A stretch of 64,000 nt of DNA from contig NZ_JARVSC010000002.1 in NCBI RefSeq assembly GCF_030209375.1, positions 1-64,000 on the forward strand, given 5' to 3'. The notes beneath the pieces are model-generated. The model did not search any database. It was not told the DNA's origin and saw nothing but the letters and a program-made list of their open reading frames with translations. Below, piece after piece: positions 1-8,158 of the stretch. Within the stretch, counting starts at the first letter, position 1. Every line of letters starts with the position of its first letter. The position numbers and the translations under genes were made by a program. This DNA comes from Plantibacter sp. ME-Dv--P-122b. Its GTDB lineage: Bacteria; Actinomycetota; Actinomycetes; Actinomycetales; Microbacteriaceae.

Positions 1-19
1 TCCGCGATGTCTTCTGGGG

Positions 20-92
20 TGCCCCCGGCAGGATTCGAACCTGCGACCAAGAGATTAGAAGGCTCCTGCTCTATCCCCTGAGCTACGGAGGC
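20..92 (-). tRNA. tRNA-Arg (anticodon TCT)
   Basis: On the minus strand the segment folds as a complete cloverleaf: acceptor GCCTCCG pairs with CGGGGGC (one G-T wobble), the D-arm is AGCTCAGGGGATAGAGC, the anticodon loop CTTCTAA reads TCT, and the T-arm carries GGTTCGAATCC. The discriminator is A and no CCA follows, so CCA must be added after transcription. A TATCCT hexamer lies 11 nt before the mature 5' end and is a plausible -10 element. Confidence 0.96.
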
Positions 93-122
93 GGGCGTCG
101 TCCAGGATACCGCAGCGGTGTC

Positions 123-347
123 TCAGGCGCCGACGCCGAGGAGGCCGAGGACGCCGAAGACGAGCGACAGGGCCGCCAGGACGAGGGCGATGCTGATGAG
201 GATGACGTGGACGCGCAGGAACGTCGTCGCGCGTCCCTGATCGTCGCGGGCGCGCGGGTCGGCCACGATCCGCTTGAGGAAGCGGGGCCAGACGACGACG
301 TTGTAGACACCGTTGACGAGCAGCAGGACGGAGAGGGCGATGATCAC
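123..347 (-). CDS. SCO4848-like small membrane protein
   Basis: This 74-residue protein has two hydrophobic segments (about residues 2-20 and 46-70) joined by a charged loop with the motif WPRFLKRIVADPRA. That two-helix layout and the FLK-x3-DPRA loop match the SCO4848 family of small actinobacterial membrane proteins, whose function is unknown. The start is GTG. There is no Shine-Dalgarno sequence, but TAGACT ends 6 nt before the GTG, so the mRNA is probably leaderless. It is divergent from orn. Alternative: an unrelated two-helix protein, since the family call is from recognition only. Confidence 0.75.
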   Translation of the reverse strand: MIIALSVLLLVNGVYNVVVWPRFLKRIVADPRARDDQGRATTFLRVHVILISIALVLAALSLVFGVLGLLGVGA

Positions 348-353
348 CGGTCA

Positions 354-393
354 AGTCTACGGAACCGGTGGCGTCGGTCGTGCTGAGTAGACT
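354..393. promoter_or_regulatory. compact divergent promoter pair, SCO4848-like gene and orn
   Basis: Two identical TAGACT hexamers face outward: 359-354 on the minus strand and 388-393 on the plus strand. Each ends exactly 6 nt before a start codon (GTG at 347, ATG at 400). Neither gene has a Shine-Dalgarno sequence, so both are inferred to be transcribed as leaderless mRNAs. No good -35 hexamer is visible for either. Confidence 0.6.
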
Positions 394-399
394 CGTCCC

Positions 400-1020
400 A
401 TGAGCACAGCTGGGGACCGTCTGGTCTGGATCGACTGCGAGATGACCGGACTCGAGCTGGAGGTCGATGAACTCGTCGAGATCGCCGTCGTGATCACCGA
501 CTTCGAACTGAACATCCTCGACCCGGGTTACTCCGTCGTGATCAAGCCCGACCAGTCGGCACTCGACAACATGGGTGAGTTCGTGACGAACATGCACCGC
601 ACGTCGGGGCTGCTCGAGGAGATCCCGAACGGCGTGAGCGTCGCGGACGCCGAGTTCCAGGTCATCGAGTACATCCAGCGCTTCGTCCCCGACGAGTCGA
701 AGGCGCCGCTGGCCGGGAACACCATCGGGACCGACCGAGGATTCCTCGCGCGGTACATGCCGCGGCTCGACGCCCACCTGCACTACCGCAACGTCGACGT
801 CTCCTCCATCAAGGAACTCGCCCGTCGGTGGTACCCGCGGGTCTACTTCAACGCCCCGTCGAAGCACGGCGGACACCGCGCGCTGGCTGACATCCTCGAG
901 TCGATCCGTGAGCTCGCCTATTACCGCGGAGCGTTGTTCGTCGACCTCCCCGGCCCGTCCTCCGACGACGCGAAGCAGGTTTCGGAAGCGGTCGTGTCAC
1001 GGTACGCCCCAAACATGTAA
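400..1020 (+). CDS. orn: oligoribonuclease (3'-5' exoribonuclease)
   Basis: Orn degrades 2-5 nt RNA oligomers, including pGpG from c-di-GMP turnover, to mononucleotides in the cytoplasm. The 206-residue protein carries the DEDDh exonuclease residues: D12 and E14 in WIDCEMTGLE, D112 in GTDRGFL, and H159 with D164 in HRALADI. The length is a little above the usual 180-200 through a short C-terminal extension. ATG at 400 is chosen because MSTAGDRLVWID is the normal N-terminus. The gene is probably leaderless and is followed directly by tRNA-His, whose candidate -10 begins right after the orn stop codon. Confidence 0.97.
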   Translation: MSTAGDRLVWIDCEMTGLELEVDELVEIAVVITDFELNILDPGYSVVIKPDQSALDNMGEFVTNMHRTSGLLEEIPNGVSVADAEFQVIEYIQRFVPDESKAPLAGNTIGTDRGFLARYMPRLDAHLHYRNVDVSSIKELARRWYPRVYFNAPSKHGGHRALADILESIRELAYYRGALFVDLPGPSSDDAKQVSEAVVSRYAPNM

Positions 1021-1026
1021 TAGACT
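1021..1026 (+). promoter_or_regulatory. candidate -10 of tRNA-His
   Basis: TAGACT follows the orn TAA stop codon with no gap and lies 44 nt before the mature tRNA-His 5' end. It is the same hexamer used for orn and rpiB. No clear -35 is seen. Confidence 0.4.
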
Positions 1027-1070
1027 CGTCCAGTCGCTTGTGACGCGGTCTCCGCGGAGCAGGTCGCATG

Positions 1071-1146
1071 GTGGGTATAGCTCAGTTGGCAGAGCGCCTG
1101 GTTGTGGTCCAGGAGGTCGCGGGTTCAAGCCCCGTTACTCACCCCA
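1071..1146 (+). tRNA. tRNA-His (anticodon GTG)
   Basis: A full cloverleaf: GTGGGTA pairs with TACTCAC, the D-arm is AGCTCAGTTGGCAGAGC, the anticodon loop is TTGTGGT with GTG, and the T-arm is GGGTTCAAGCCCC. The G at 1070 can supply the extra G(-1) opposite C73, the identity element of histidine tRNAs. Unlike the other tRNAs in this window, CCA (1144-1146) is encoded. Confidence 0.97.
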
Positions 1147-1152
1147 TGTCGT

Positions 1153-1183
1153 ACAGAAGCCGGAGGATCCCTCCGGCTTCTGT
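1153..1183 (+). terminator. hairpin terminator after tRNA-His
   Basis: A perfect 14-bp stem (1153-1166 with 1170-1183) encloses an ATC loop, 6 nt after the encoded CCA. No U-tract follows. The stem ends 18 nt before the next coding start. Confidence 0.8.
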
Positions 1184-1201
1184 CGTATCCGGGGAGCGGG
1201 C

Positions 1202-1552
1202 ATGTTGGAGCTGGACACCGAGGCGTTCGAAGCCCTCGTGGTGGACGAACTCGACCGGTTGCCCGACGAGATGGTCGACGGCCTCGACAACCTCGTCTTC
1301 GTCGTCGAGGACCGCCCTGAGAACGGCACCCTCGACACGCTCGGGCTGTACGACGGCGTCGCTCTGACGGAGCGAGACCGCTATGGCTTCGGCGAGATGC
1401 CCGACCGCATCATCGTCTACCGCGAGCCGCATCTTGCGGCGTGCGAGACGCTCGACGAGCTCGCCGACGAGATCCACACCACCCTGGTCCACGAGATCGC
1501 GCACTTCTACGGCATCGACGACGAGCGGCTGCACGAACTCGGTTGGGCCTGA
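1202..1552 (+). CDS. metallopeptidase family protein (minimal zincin)
   Basis: This 116-residue protein is a minimal zincin-like metalloprotease. The C-terminal HEIAHFYGIDD gives the HExxHxxGxxD zinc site, with the glutamate as predicted catalytic base. It has no signal peptide or membrane segment, so it is probably cytoplasmic, and its substrates are unknown for the family. ATG at 1202 is preceded by GGGGAGCGGG as ribosome binding site. Longer reading would run back through tRNA-His and is rejected. The gene follows the tRNA-His terminator and probably has its own promoter. Confidence 0.85.
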   Translation: MLELDTEAFEALVVDELDRLPDEMVDGLDNLVFVVEDRPENGTLDTLGLYDGVALTERDRYGFGEMPDRIIVYREPHLAACETLDELADEIHTTLVHEIAHFYGIDDERLHELGWA

Positions 1553-1631
1553 GACGCGCTTCGCCCACTGGGCCGTGTTTCCGGTGTGTTGCAAGTGCCT
1601 CGGAGTTCCGGGTGCGCCTCCGGTGAGCGAG

Positions 1632-1637
1632 TAGCCT
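1632..1637 (+). promoter_or_regulatory. candidate leaderless -10 of nadE
   Basis: TAGCCT ends 6 nt before the nadE ATG. No Shine-Dalgarno sequence fits in that gap, so transcription probably starts at or within a base or two of the ATG. Confidence 0.5.
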
Positions 1638-1643
1638 GGGGAC

Positions 1644-2465
1644 ATGCGCGAGATCCAGGCCCGCATCATTGCGGAACTCCATGTCAGCCCCACGATCGAA
1701 CCGGCGGCCGAGGTCCGTTCCCGGATCGACTTCCTGAAGTCCTACCTGCGGGCGACGCACGCGAAGGGGTTTGTGCTCGGGATCAGCGGGGGGCAGGACT
1801 CGTCGCTAGCCGGACGCCTGTGCCAGCTCGCGGCGGAGGAGGTCCGAGCCGAGGGCGGCGAGGCCCGGTTCGTCGCCGTCCGTCTGCCGTACGCCGTGCA
1901 GCACGACGAGGACGACGCCCAGTTGGCGCTGTCCTTCATCCGCCCGGACGACTCCGTCGTGTTCAACATCCAGCGTGCGGTCGACGGGTTCGAAGCCGAG
2001 TACGCGGATGCGACCGGAGAACCCCTCAGCGACTTCGTCAAGGGCAATGCGAAGGCCCGGGCACGCATGGTCGCGCAGTACGCGATCGCCGGACAGCAGG
2101 GGCTCCTGGTGGTCGGGACGGACCACGCGGCCGAGGCGGTCACCGGCTTCTTCACGAAGTTCGGCGACGGCGGGGCCGACGTGCTCCCGCTCAGCGGCCT
2201 GACGAAGCGTCAGGGCCGATCGCTCCTGGAGTCGCTCGACGCTCCGGAGCGTCTGTACCTGAAGGCACCGACTGCCGATCTCCTCGACGGCACTCCCGGC
2301 CAGACCGATGAGGAGAACCTCGGGCTCAGCTACCAGCAGATCGACGACTTCCTCGAGGGGAACGAGATCGACCCGGTGGCGGCCGAGGCGATCGAGGCCC
2401 GATATGCGGCGACGGAGCACAAACGACAGGTCCCGGTCAGCAAGTTCGACACCTGGTGGCTCTGA
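1644..2465 (+). CDS. nadE: ammonia-dependent NAD+ synthetase
   Basis: NadE makes NAD+ from deamido-NAD+, ATP and ammonia, the last step of NAD biosynthesis. The 273-residue protein has the ATP-pyrophosphatase P-loop SGGQDS at residues 48-53 and a conserved [18 protein letters not shown] stretch. Its length matches the single-domain NH3-dependent form, because there is no N-terminal nitrilase/glutaminase domain. The other NAD gene here, nadD, lies near 61 kb and is not linked. It ends 70 nt before a convergent gene with a shared terminator between. Confidence 0.97.
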   Translation: MREIQARIIAELHVSPTIEPAAEVRSRIDFLKSYLRATHAKGFVLGISGGQDSSLAGRLCQLAAEEVRAEGGEARFVAVRLPYAVQHDEDDAQLALSFIRPDDSVVFNIQRAVDGFEAEYADATGEPLSDFVKGNAKARARMVAQYAIAGQQGLLVVGTDHAAEAVTGFFTKFGDGGADVLPLSGLTKRQGRSLLESLDAPERLYLKAPTADLLDGTPGQTDEENLGLSYQQIDDFLEGNEIDPVAAEAIEARYAATEHKRQVPVSKFDTWWL

Positions 2466-2485
2466 CCACGCACCCCTGATACGCA

Positions 2486-2519
2486 GACGGCGGCCCGATC
2501 AACCGATCGGGCCGCCGTC
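2486..2519. terminator. bidirectional terminator between nadE and the convergent hypothetical gene
   Basis: A perfect 15-bp inverted repeat (2486-2500 with 2505-2519) has an AACC loop. It is symmetrical, so it can serve both converging genes. There is no U-tract on either side. Confidence 0.8.
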
Positions 2520-2534
2520 CGTCTGTGTGCGAGA

Positions 2535-3251
2535 TCAGCTGACGCTGGACTGCTTGCGCTCGGCTTCCAGGACCGCGACGTCGTCGATGATGCGCTGTGT
2601 GGTGCTGGTGTTGATCGTGCCGCCCGTTGAGCGGGTGATGTCGCCGGGCCGTGAAGCCGGCGCGGTGGACGCGGGCTTCACGTCGGCGTACTGCTCGTGG
2701 TGCTGCTTGGCCACCCACGACTCCTGCTCCGCGACGAGCGCCTGTTCCGATCCCGTCGACTCGGCGCGCCAGCGACGGAGGTCGCCGTCGAAGTCCTTGC
2801 GAGCCCGTGCCGGCTTCTTCGACCACTCGACGAGGCGGTCGCGGAACTCCTCGACCACCGGGTCCAACTCGTACCCGAACGTCGCCGAGTTGCGCTTCAT
2901 CTCGTGGAGCTGGTGGTTCGCCCAGTCCGCGGCGACCGCTGCTCCCTTGATCGGGCTGAGCCGCACGAGCGTGTCGGCCTGGGCGACTGCCCGATCGCTG
3001 AGCACCTGCTCCTGCGGGGTGAGCGAGTTCCAGACGCTGGCCTCGGTGGCGGCGTCGACGAGCGCCAGGATCGCGACGTTCTTCTGCTCTCGGTCGCGCT
3101 GGTCCACGATGGCTCGGAGCGCACGACGGCTTGCGCCGGCGGCGACGAGCGAGGACACCACGACGGCCACGATGAAGAGGGCCGCAGCGAACAGCATGGG
3201 GCGGACCTCAGCTGAGGTCACCCACTCTACGAAGTCATTCCACCACTGCAT
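2535..3251 (-). CDS. hypothetical membrane-anchored protein
   Basis: I do not recognise a family. The 238-residue protein starts MQWWNDFVEW, has one transmembrane helix at about residues 18-38 (ML-FAAALFIVAVVVSSLVAAG) and then a mostly helical, charged cytoplasmic-type domain of about 200 residues rich in Trp, Arg and Glu. The ATG at 3251 is chosen because TAGTCT ends 7 nt before it (leaderless geometry) and the helix begins soon after. The frame stays open upstream, but that part is Arg/Ser-rich and not protein-like. It converges on nadE. Confidence 0.7.
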   Translation of the reverse strand: MQWWNDFVEWVTSAEVRPMLFAAALFIVAVVVSSLVAAGASRRALRAIVDQRDREQKNVAILALVDAATEASVWNSLTPQEQVLSDRAVAQADTLVRLSPIKGAAVAADWANHQLHEMKRNSATFGYELDPVVEEFRDRLVEWSKKPARARKDFDGDLRRWRAESTGSEQALVAEQESWVAKQHHEQYADVKPASTAPASRPGDITRSTGGTINTSTTQRIIDDVAVLEAERKQSSVS

Positions 3252-3258
3252 GGGCCGC

Positions 3259-3264
3259 AGACTA
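3259..3264 (-). promoter_or_regulatory. candidate leaderless -10 of the membrane-anchored hypothetical gene
   Basis: Read on the minus strand the hexamer is TAGTCT, ending 7 nt before the ATG at 3251. No Shine-Dalgarno sequence is present. Confidence 0.45.
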
Positions 3265-3330
3265 CCCCTCGTTCGGGCGTGAACACGGGCGACGCACCGG
3301 GTTCGACGGGAACGGCGGGAGCGCCATTGC

Positions 3331-3531
3331 TCAGTTCCGGAACGCGTCGATGGCGACCGCGAGATCGCTGAAGCTCCCCAGCGGGGCGTACCCCAGGACG
3401 GCCGGCCGGAACCGGTTGGCACGGTACTCCGGAACGCCGTCCGCTCCGACGGCCTCGATGTTGCCGAGCACGCGGCCGTCGGGGGTCGTCACGCGCCAGT
3501 AGCCGGGACGGATGCTCAGGGCGTTGGGCAT
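3331..3531 (-). CDS. small hypothetical protein (66 aa)
   Basis: I do not recognise a family. The predicted product, beginning MPNALSIRPGYWRVTTPDG and ending FSDLAVAIDAFRN, has no signal peptide or membrane helix and looks like a small alpha/beta fold. The start at 3531 is supported by CGAGGAGTCCC just upstream. It is divergent from ssb with about 280 nt between them, in which I see no further gene. The DNA composition matches its neighbours. Confidence 0.6.
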   Translation of the reverse strand: MPNALSIRPGYWRVTTPDGRVLGNIEAVGADGVPEYRANRFRPAVLGYAPLGSFSDLAVAIDAFRN

Positions 3532-3812
3532 GGGACTCCTCGTGCGCTGGTGGGGCGGTGCCGGACTGGAGTGCCGGCTGGTACTCGTCAGCGTATGTGG
3601 GGCCACCGACATCGGCCCTGGTCGGAGCGGAGCGAGCGTCCTCCACAGCGAGGCGCGCGGTTGTGGAGATCGATGAGGGCCGTCCGTCTCGACTCGGGGT
3701 GCGCGGGATCGGTGAGGCTGGCAGTGCGTCCGGGGTGGCGATCGGCACGGACCCGCCCCGGACGTCTCGGCCATCCACCGCCAGGATCGTCGGACCGACA
3801 GGAGAGGAACCC

Positions 3813-4277
3813 ATGAACGACCAGATCACCATCTGTGGACACGTCGCGACAGACCCCAAGCACCATCGCACGACCTCTGGGCTGGACATCACCAGTTTCC
3901 GTCTGGCCTCGCAGCAACGTCGGTACGACCAGAAGCAGGGCTCCTGGGTGGCGCAGGAGACGAACTGGTACACGGTGAGCGCCTTCCGCGGACTGGCGAC
4001 CGCCTCCGCGGCGTCGCTGGTCAAAGGACAGCGCGTCATCGTGCTCGGCCGGTTGCGGGTCCGCGACTGGGAGCAGGGTGAGCGGCGGGGGACGTCGGTC
4101 GACATCGAAGCCGATCACATCGGGCCGGACATCGGCTGGCAACCGAAGGGGGCCGGCGAGTCGCCGGCCGGAGCGGGGGCGATCCCGGCGTCGGCCCCAT
4201 CAGAGTCGACCGGATCCGGATCCGGATCTGGAACCGGGGAGTGGGCGTCGGCGCCGCCGCAGGACACGCCGTTCTGA
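3813..4277 (+). CDS. ssb: single-stranded DNA-binding protein (secondary SSB)
   Basis: The 154-residue protein has an N-terminal OB fold (about residues 1-105) with SSB hallmarks: ITICGHVATDP, ITSFRLASQQRR, NWYTVSAFRGLA and VKGQRVIVLGRL. A Gly/Ser/Ala-rich linker follows and the tail ends PPQDTPF, keeping the terminal Pro-Phe of the partner-binding tip but with only one acidic residue. The start is set by GGAGAGG 6 nt upstream. It is not between rpsF and rpsR, the usual place of the essential ssb, so it is probably an accessory paralogue. Confidence 0.9.
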   Translation: MNDQITICGHVATDPKHHRTTSGLDITSFRLASQQRRYDQKQGSWVAQETNWYTVSAFRGLATASAASLVKGQRVIVLGRLRVRDWEQGERRGTSVDIEADHIGPDIGWQPKGAGESPAGAGAIPASAPSESTGSGSGSGTGEWASAPPQDTPF

Positions 4278-4286
4278 CGCGCCGCG

Positions 4287-4292
4287 TAGACT
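4287..4292 (+). promoter_or_regulatory. candidate leaderless -10 of the lipoprotein gene
   Basis: TAGACT ends 7 nt before the GTG start at 4300. It lies just after the ssb stop codon, so the lipoprotein gene is probably transcribed independently of ssb. Confidence 0.5.
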
Positions 4293-4299
4293 GCTCGAC

Positions 4300-4824
4300 G
4301 TGCAGAAGAGCCTCCGCGATCGCCCCGTCTCAGCCGCCACCTCGATCCGTCGTCGCTCGTCGATCGCCGGCGTCCGGGTCGGCGTGGCGCTCGGCCTGCT
4401 CGGCATCGTCGTGACGGGTTGCACCCAGCCTGCTCCCGAGCCGACGACCACCCCGAGCCGGACGCCGACCGCGACCGAGACGGCTCCGGCGGCGCCGGTG
4501 CTGCTCCCCCAGGGCACCGCCACCGACAACCTGCCGTTCTTCGACGCCGTCAACGCCGCCACGCTCGCGGCGAACCCCGCCGCAGGCGGCCAGGCGATCA
4601 TCGACGGTCTCGTCGCCGCCGGCTTCCCGAAGGCGGAGATGGAGGTCTCCTCGGACACGACCAGCATCGGCGAGCCGGCCGACTCGATCCAGTTCGCCAT
4701 CCGGTGGCAAGGACAGTGCATCCTCGGGCAGAACGGGCCGGCGACGGGGTACCACTCGTCGGTGGTGTCGCAGCTCGACACCGGTCGATGCCTCATCGGG
4801 GTCACCCGCGCGATCGACTGGTAG
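4300..4824 (+). CDS. predicted lipoprotein of unknown function
   Basis: The 174-residue product has an Arg-rich N-terminus, a hydrophobic stretch (VALGLLGIVVTGC) with lipobox VTGC at about residues 37-40, then a Thr/Pro/Ala-rich linker. This predicts a secreted, lipid-anchored protein. The folded part (about residues 75-174) contains two cysteines (QGQCILG and DTGRCLIG) that could form a disulfide. I do not recognise the family. GTG at 4300 follows TAGACT by 7 nt with no Shine-Dalgarno sequence. The Cys pair and DUF6993-like layout are familiar from Microbacteriaceae, but that is a weak recall. Confidence 0.75.
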   Translation: MQKSLRDRPVSAATSIRRRSSIAGVRVGVALGLLGIVVTGCTQPAPEPTTTPSRTPTATETAPAAPVLLPQGTATDNLPFFDAVNAATLAANPAAGGQAIIDGLVAAGFPKAEMEVSSDTTSIGEPADSIQFAIRWQGQCILGQNGPATGYHSSVVSQLDTGRCLIGVTRAIDW

Positions 4825-4929
4825 GGCCGCCGAACACTCCCGGGCTGGTGAAAGGTGTGGGCATGCCATAACCTGACATTTCAGATATCGCCACCTTCTG
4901 GGTGGTTCGATCCGGAATCGAGGGCCCGC

Positions 4930-6375
4930 ATGACCGCTAACCCATCACCTGGCGGGAAACCTGCCACCGAGAACATCTTCTTAGCCGACGAACGTCTCGC
5001 CGTCGTGCCAGCGACGCTGGCGCACACGCTCAAGCCTCGCCATCTGGCGTTGATCGCGCTCGGCGGCATGATCGGCGCCGGGCTCCTCGTGGCGTCGAGC
5101 ACGGCGATCCTCGCGGCCGGGCCCGGCGTGATCCTCGCCTACGCGCTGGCCGGCGTGGTCGTGGTGCTCGTCATGCGCATGCTGGGGGAGATGGCCTCCG
5201 CCTCGCCCGAGACCGGGTCGTTCTCCGCCTACGCCTCGCGATTCATCGGTCCTTGGGCCGGTCTCGCGATCGGGTGGCTCTACTGGTGGTTCTGGGTCGT
5301 GGTCGTGGGCATCGAGGCGACGGCCGCAGCGCAGATCGTCAGCCAATGGGTCCCGGGTCTCCCGCAGTGGATCCCGGCGCTCGTGATCACCGTCGCGTTC
5401 CTCGCCGCCAACCTCGTCTCGGTGAAGTCGTTCGGTGAATTCGAGTTCTGGTTCTCCTCGATCAAGATCACGGCCGTGATCCTCTTCATCGCGCTCGGTT
5501 CACTCATCATCGTCGGCGTCATCCCGAGCGAGACGGCGACCGTCGCCAACCTCACTCCAACCGACGGGGGCTTCCTGCCGTTCGGTGTCGGCGGTGTCCT
5601 GGCTGCGCTGCTGCCGATCATCTTCTCGATGTTCGGTGCCGAGGTCGCCACGATCGCGGCAGGAGAATCGGTGGACCCGAAGGGCGCCGTCCGGAGGGCG
5701 GTGAACTCGGTCGTCTGGCGGATCCTGCTGTTCTACATCGGCTCGATCCTGGTCGTCCTCATCGTGGTGCCGTGGACGGAGATCACACCGGGCATCAGCC
5801 CCTTCGTCACCATGCTGCACGCCGCCGGGATCCCCGGTGCCGGGGTGGCGATGGACATCATCGTCTTCACCGCCCTGCTGTCGACGCTCAACGCGTCGCT
5901 GTACACGGCGTCGCGCATGCTGTTCTCGCTCGGGGGCCGCGGGGAGGCGCCGCGAGCGGTCCGCGCGACGACGCGACGCGGCACGCCGGCGGTCGCGATC
6001 CTGTGTTCGGCGGTCGTCGGGCTCGTGTGCGTCCTCTTGAACTACCTCGCACCGGACGAGGTCTTCACGTTCCTCGTCAACTCCACCGGCGCGATCGCGA
6101 TCTTCGTGTGGATCGTGATCGCCGTGGCCCAACTGCGCAGCCGGCGGTTCGATCAGATCGCGACGTCGGAGAGCGGCGATCGCATCGGCGGGATCCGCAT
6201 GTGGGGACACCCGTGGCTCACGATCGTGGTCGTCGTCGCGCTCGTCGTACTGCTGGTGTCGATGTTCTTCGGCGGACCCGCCCGGCTCCTCGAGGTCACG
6301 ACGAGTTGCGCGATCGCGGCTGCGGCCGTCGTCGCGGGTGTCGTCGTGCAGCGCAAACGGAGGGTCCGCCCGTAG
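4930..6375 (+). CDS. amino acid permease (APC superfamily)
   Basis: A 481-residue, roughly 12-helix integral membrane transporter. The first helix carries the APC signature ALGGMIGAGLLVASS (residues about 43-57), and RMLGEMASASPETGSFSAYA follows in helices 2-3, typical of the AAT/GABA permease subgroup. It is expected to import an amino acid or GABA by proton symport, and I cannot assign the substrate. ATG at 4930 is chosen because MTANPSPGG precedes a normal cytoplasmic N-terminus and GAGGG lies 8 nt upstream. A small CCACC/GGGTGG hairpin sits in the leader (about 4892-4906). Confidence 0.88.
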   Translation: MTANPSPGGKPATENIFLADERLAVVPATLAHTLKPRHLALIALGGMIGAGLLVASSTAILAAGPGVILAYALAGVVVVLVMRMLGEMASASPETGSFSAYASRFIGPWAGLAIGWLYWWFWVVVVGIEATAAAQIVSQWVPGLPQWIPALVITVAFLAANLVSVKSFGEFEFWFSSIKITAVILFIALGSLIIVGVIPSETATVANLTPTDGGFLPFGVGGVLAALLPIIFSMFGAEVATIAAGESVDPKGAVRRAVNSVVWRILLFYIGSILVVLIVVPWTEITPGISPFVTMLHAAGIPGAGVAMDIIVFTALLSTLNASLYTASRMLFSLGGRGEAPRAVRATTRRGTPAVAILCSAVVGLVCVLLNYLAPDEVFTFLVNSTGAIAIFVWIVIAVAQLRSRRFDQIATSESGDRIGGIRMWGHPWLTIVVVVALVVLLVSMFFGGPARLLEVTTSCAIAAAAVVAGVVVQRKRRVRP

Positions 6376-6388
6376 ACTGGACGGCGAC

Positions 6389-8071
6389 ATGGCTGAATAC
6401 ATTTACTCGATGGTCCGCGCCCGCAAGGCGGTCGGCGACAAGCTCATCCTCGACGACGTGACGATGGCGTTCCTGCCCGGAGCGAAGATCGGCGTCGTCG
6501 GCCCGAACGGTGCCGGTAAGTCCACGATCCTGAAGATCATGGCGGGGATCGACACCCCCTCGAACGGCGAGGCGAAGCTCACGCCGGGCTTCAGCGTCGG
6601 CATCCTCATGCAGGAGCCGGAACTCGACGAGGACAAGACGGTGCTCGAGAACGTCCAGGAGGGCGTCGGCGAGATCAAGGGCAAGATCGACCGCTTCAAC
6701 GAGATCTCGCTCGCGATGGCCGAGCCCGACGCCGACTTCGACGCCCTGCTCGCCGAGATGGGCGTGCTGCAGGAGGCGATCGACGCCGCTGACGCGTGGG
6801 ACCTCGACTCGCAGCTGGAGCAGGCGATGGACGCCCTGCGCTGCCCGCCGTCCGACGCCACGGTCGCCCACCTCTCCGGTGGTGAGAAGCGTCGCGTCGC
6901 GCTCTGCAAGCTCCTGCTGCAGAAGCCCGACCTCCTGCTCCTCGACGAGCCCACCAACCACCTCGACGCGGAGAGCGTGCTCTGGCTGGAGCAGCACCTC
7001 GCGCAGTACGCGGGCGCCGTGCTCGCCGTCACCCACGACCGGTACTTCCTCGACCACGTCGCAGAGTGGATCTGTGAGGTCGACCGCGGTCGTCTGTACC
7101 CCTACGAGGGCAACTACTCGACCTACCTCGAGAAGAAGGGCGAACGTCTCAACGTCCAGGGCAAGAAGGACGCGAAGCTCGCCAAGCGCCTCGCGAGCGA
7201 ACTCGAGTGGGTCCGCAGCAACGCGAAGGGCCGCCAGGCGAAGTCGAAGGCTCGTCTCGCTCGCTACGAGGAGATGGCGACGGAGGCCGAGCGCACCAGG
7301 AAGCTCGACTTCGAGGAGATCCAGATCCCGGCCGGTCCGCGACTCGGCTCGACGGTCCTCGAAGCCAAGAAGCTCGAGAAGGGCTTCGACGGACGTGTCC
7401 TCATCAACGACCTGTCCTTCAGCCTGCCTCGCAACGGCATCGTCGGCATCATCGGCCCGAACGGTGTCGGTAAGACCACGCTGTTCAAGACCATCGTCGG
7501 CATCGAGCCGCTCGACGCCGGCGAGCTCAAGGTCGGCGAGACCGTGAAGCTCTCGTACGTCGACCAGTCCCGTGGGGGGATCGACCCCAACAAGACGCTC
7601 TGGGAGGTCGTGTCCGAAGGGCTCGACTACATCCAGGTCGGCAACCAGGAGATCCCGTCCCGCGCCTACGTGTCGACCTTCGGGTTCAAGGGCCCGGACC
7701 AGCAGAAGAAGGCCGGCGTCCTCTCCGGTGGTGAGCGCAACCGACTGAACCTCGCGCTGACACTCAAGCAGGGCGGTAACCTCCTGCTGCTCGACGAACC
7801 GACCAACGACCTCGACGTCGAGACGCTCTCAAGCCTCGAGAACGCGCTGCTCGAGTTCCCGGGTTGTGCCGTGGTCATCACCCACGACCGGTGGTTCCTC
7901 GACCGCATCGCGACGCACATCCTGTCGTACGAGGGCACCGAGGAGAACCCGTCGAACTGGCACTGGTTCGAGGGCAACTTCGAGTCCTACGAAGAGGACA
8001 AGATCAAGCGCCTCGGACCGGATGCGGCGAAGCCGCACCGCTCCGCCTACCGCAAGCTCACGCGCGACTAA
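6389..8071 (+). CDS. ettA: energy-dependent translational throttle protein EttA (ABC-F)
   Basis: EttA is an ABC-F ATPase that binds the ribosomal E site and gates the first peptide bond according to ATP/ADP levels. The 560-residue protein has two nucleotide-binding domains: Walker A GPNGAGKST (38-46) with LSGGEKRR and LLLLDEPTNHLD, then GPNGVGKTT with LSGGERNR and LLLLDEPTNDLD. There are no membrane segments, and length matches E. coli EttA (555). The start MAEYIYSMVRARK is the family N-terminus. TAGACT ends 10 nt upstream, so any leader is only a few bases. Confidence 0.96.
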   Translation: MAEYIYSMVRARKAVGDKLILDDVTMAFLPGAKIGVVGPNGAGKSTILKIMAGIDTPSNGEAKLTPGFSVGILMQEPELDEDKTVLENVQEGVGEIKGKIDRFNEISLAMAEPDADFDALLAEMGVLQEAIDAADAWDLDSQLEQAMDALRCPPSDATVAHLSGGEKRRVALCKLLLQKPDLLLLDEPTNHLDAESVLWLEQHLAQYAGAVLAVTHDRYFLDHVAEWICEVDRGRLYPYEGNYSTYLEKKGERLNVQGKKDAKLAKRLASELEWVRSNAKGRQAKSKARLARYEEMATEAERTRKLDFEEIQIPAGPRLGSTVLEAKKLEKGFDGRVLINDLSFSLPRNGIVGIIGPNGVGKTTLFKTIVGIEPLDAGELKVGETVKLSYVDQSRGGIDPNKTLWEVVSEGLDYIQVGNQEIPSRAYVSTFGFKGPDQQKKAGVLSGGERNRLNLALTLKQGGNLLLLDEPTNDLDVETLSSLENALLEFPGCAVVITHDRWFLDRIATHILSYEGTEENPSNWHWFEGNFESYEEDKIKRLGPDAAKPHRSAYRKLTRD

Positions 8072-8082
8072 CGCTCATGCGA

Positions 8083-8112
8083 ACGGCCCATCGGCTTCTG
8101 CCGGTGGGCCGT
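8083..8112 (+). terminator. terminator after ettA
   Basis: A 13-bp stem (8083-8095 with 8100-8112, one T-G pair) with a TTCT loop, 11 nt after the ettA stop. No U-tract follows. Confidence 0.8.
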
Positions 8113-8158
8113 CGTCCGTTCACGACCCGTACGTCCCCGACCCACGGAGGGCCCAGCA

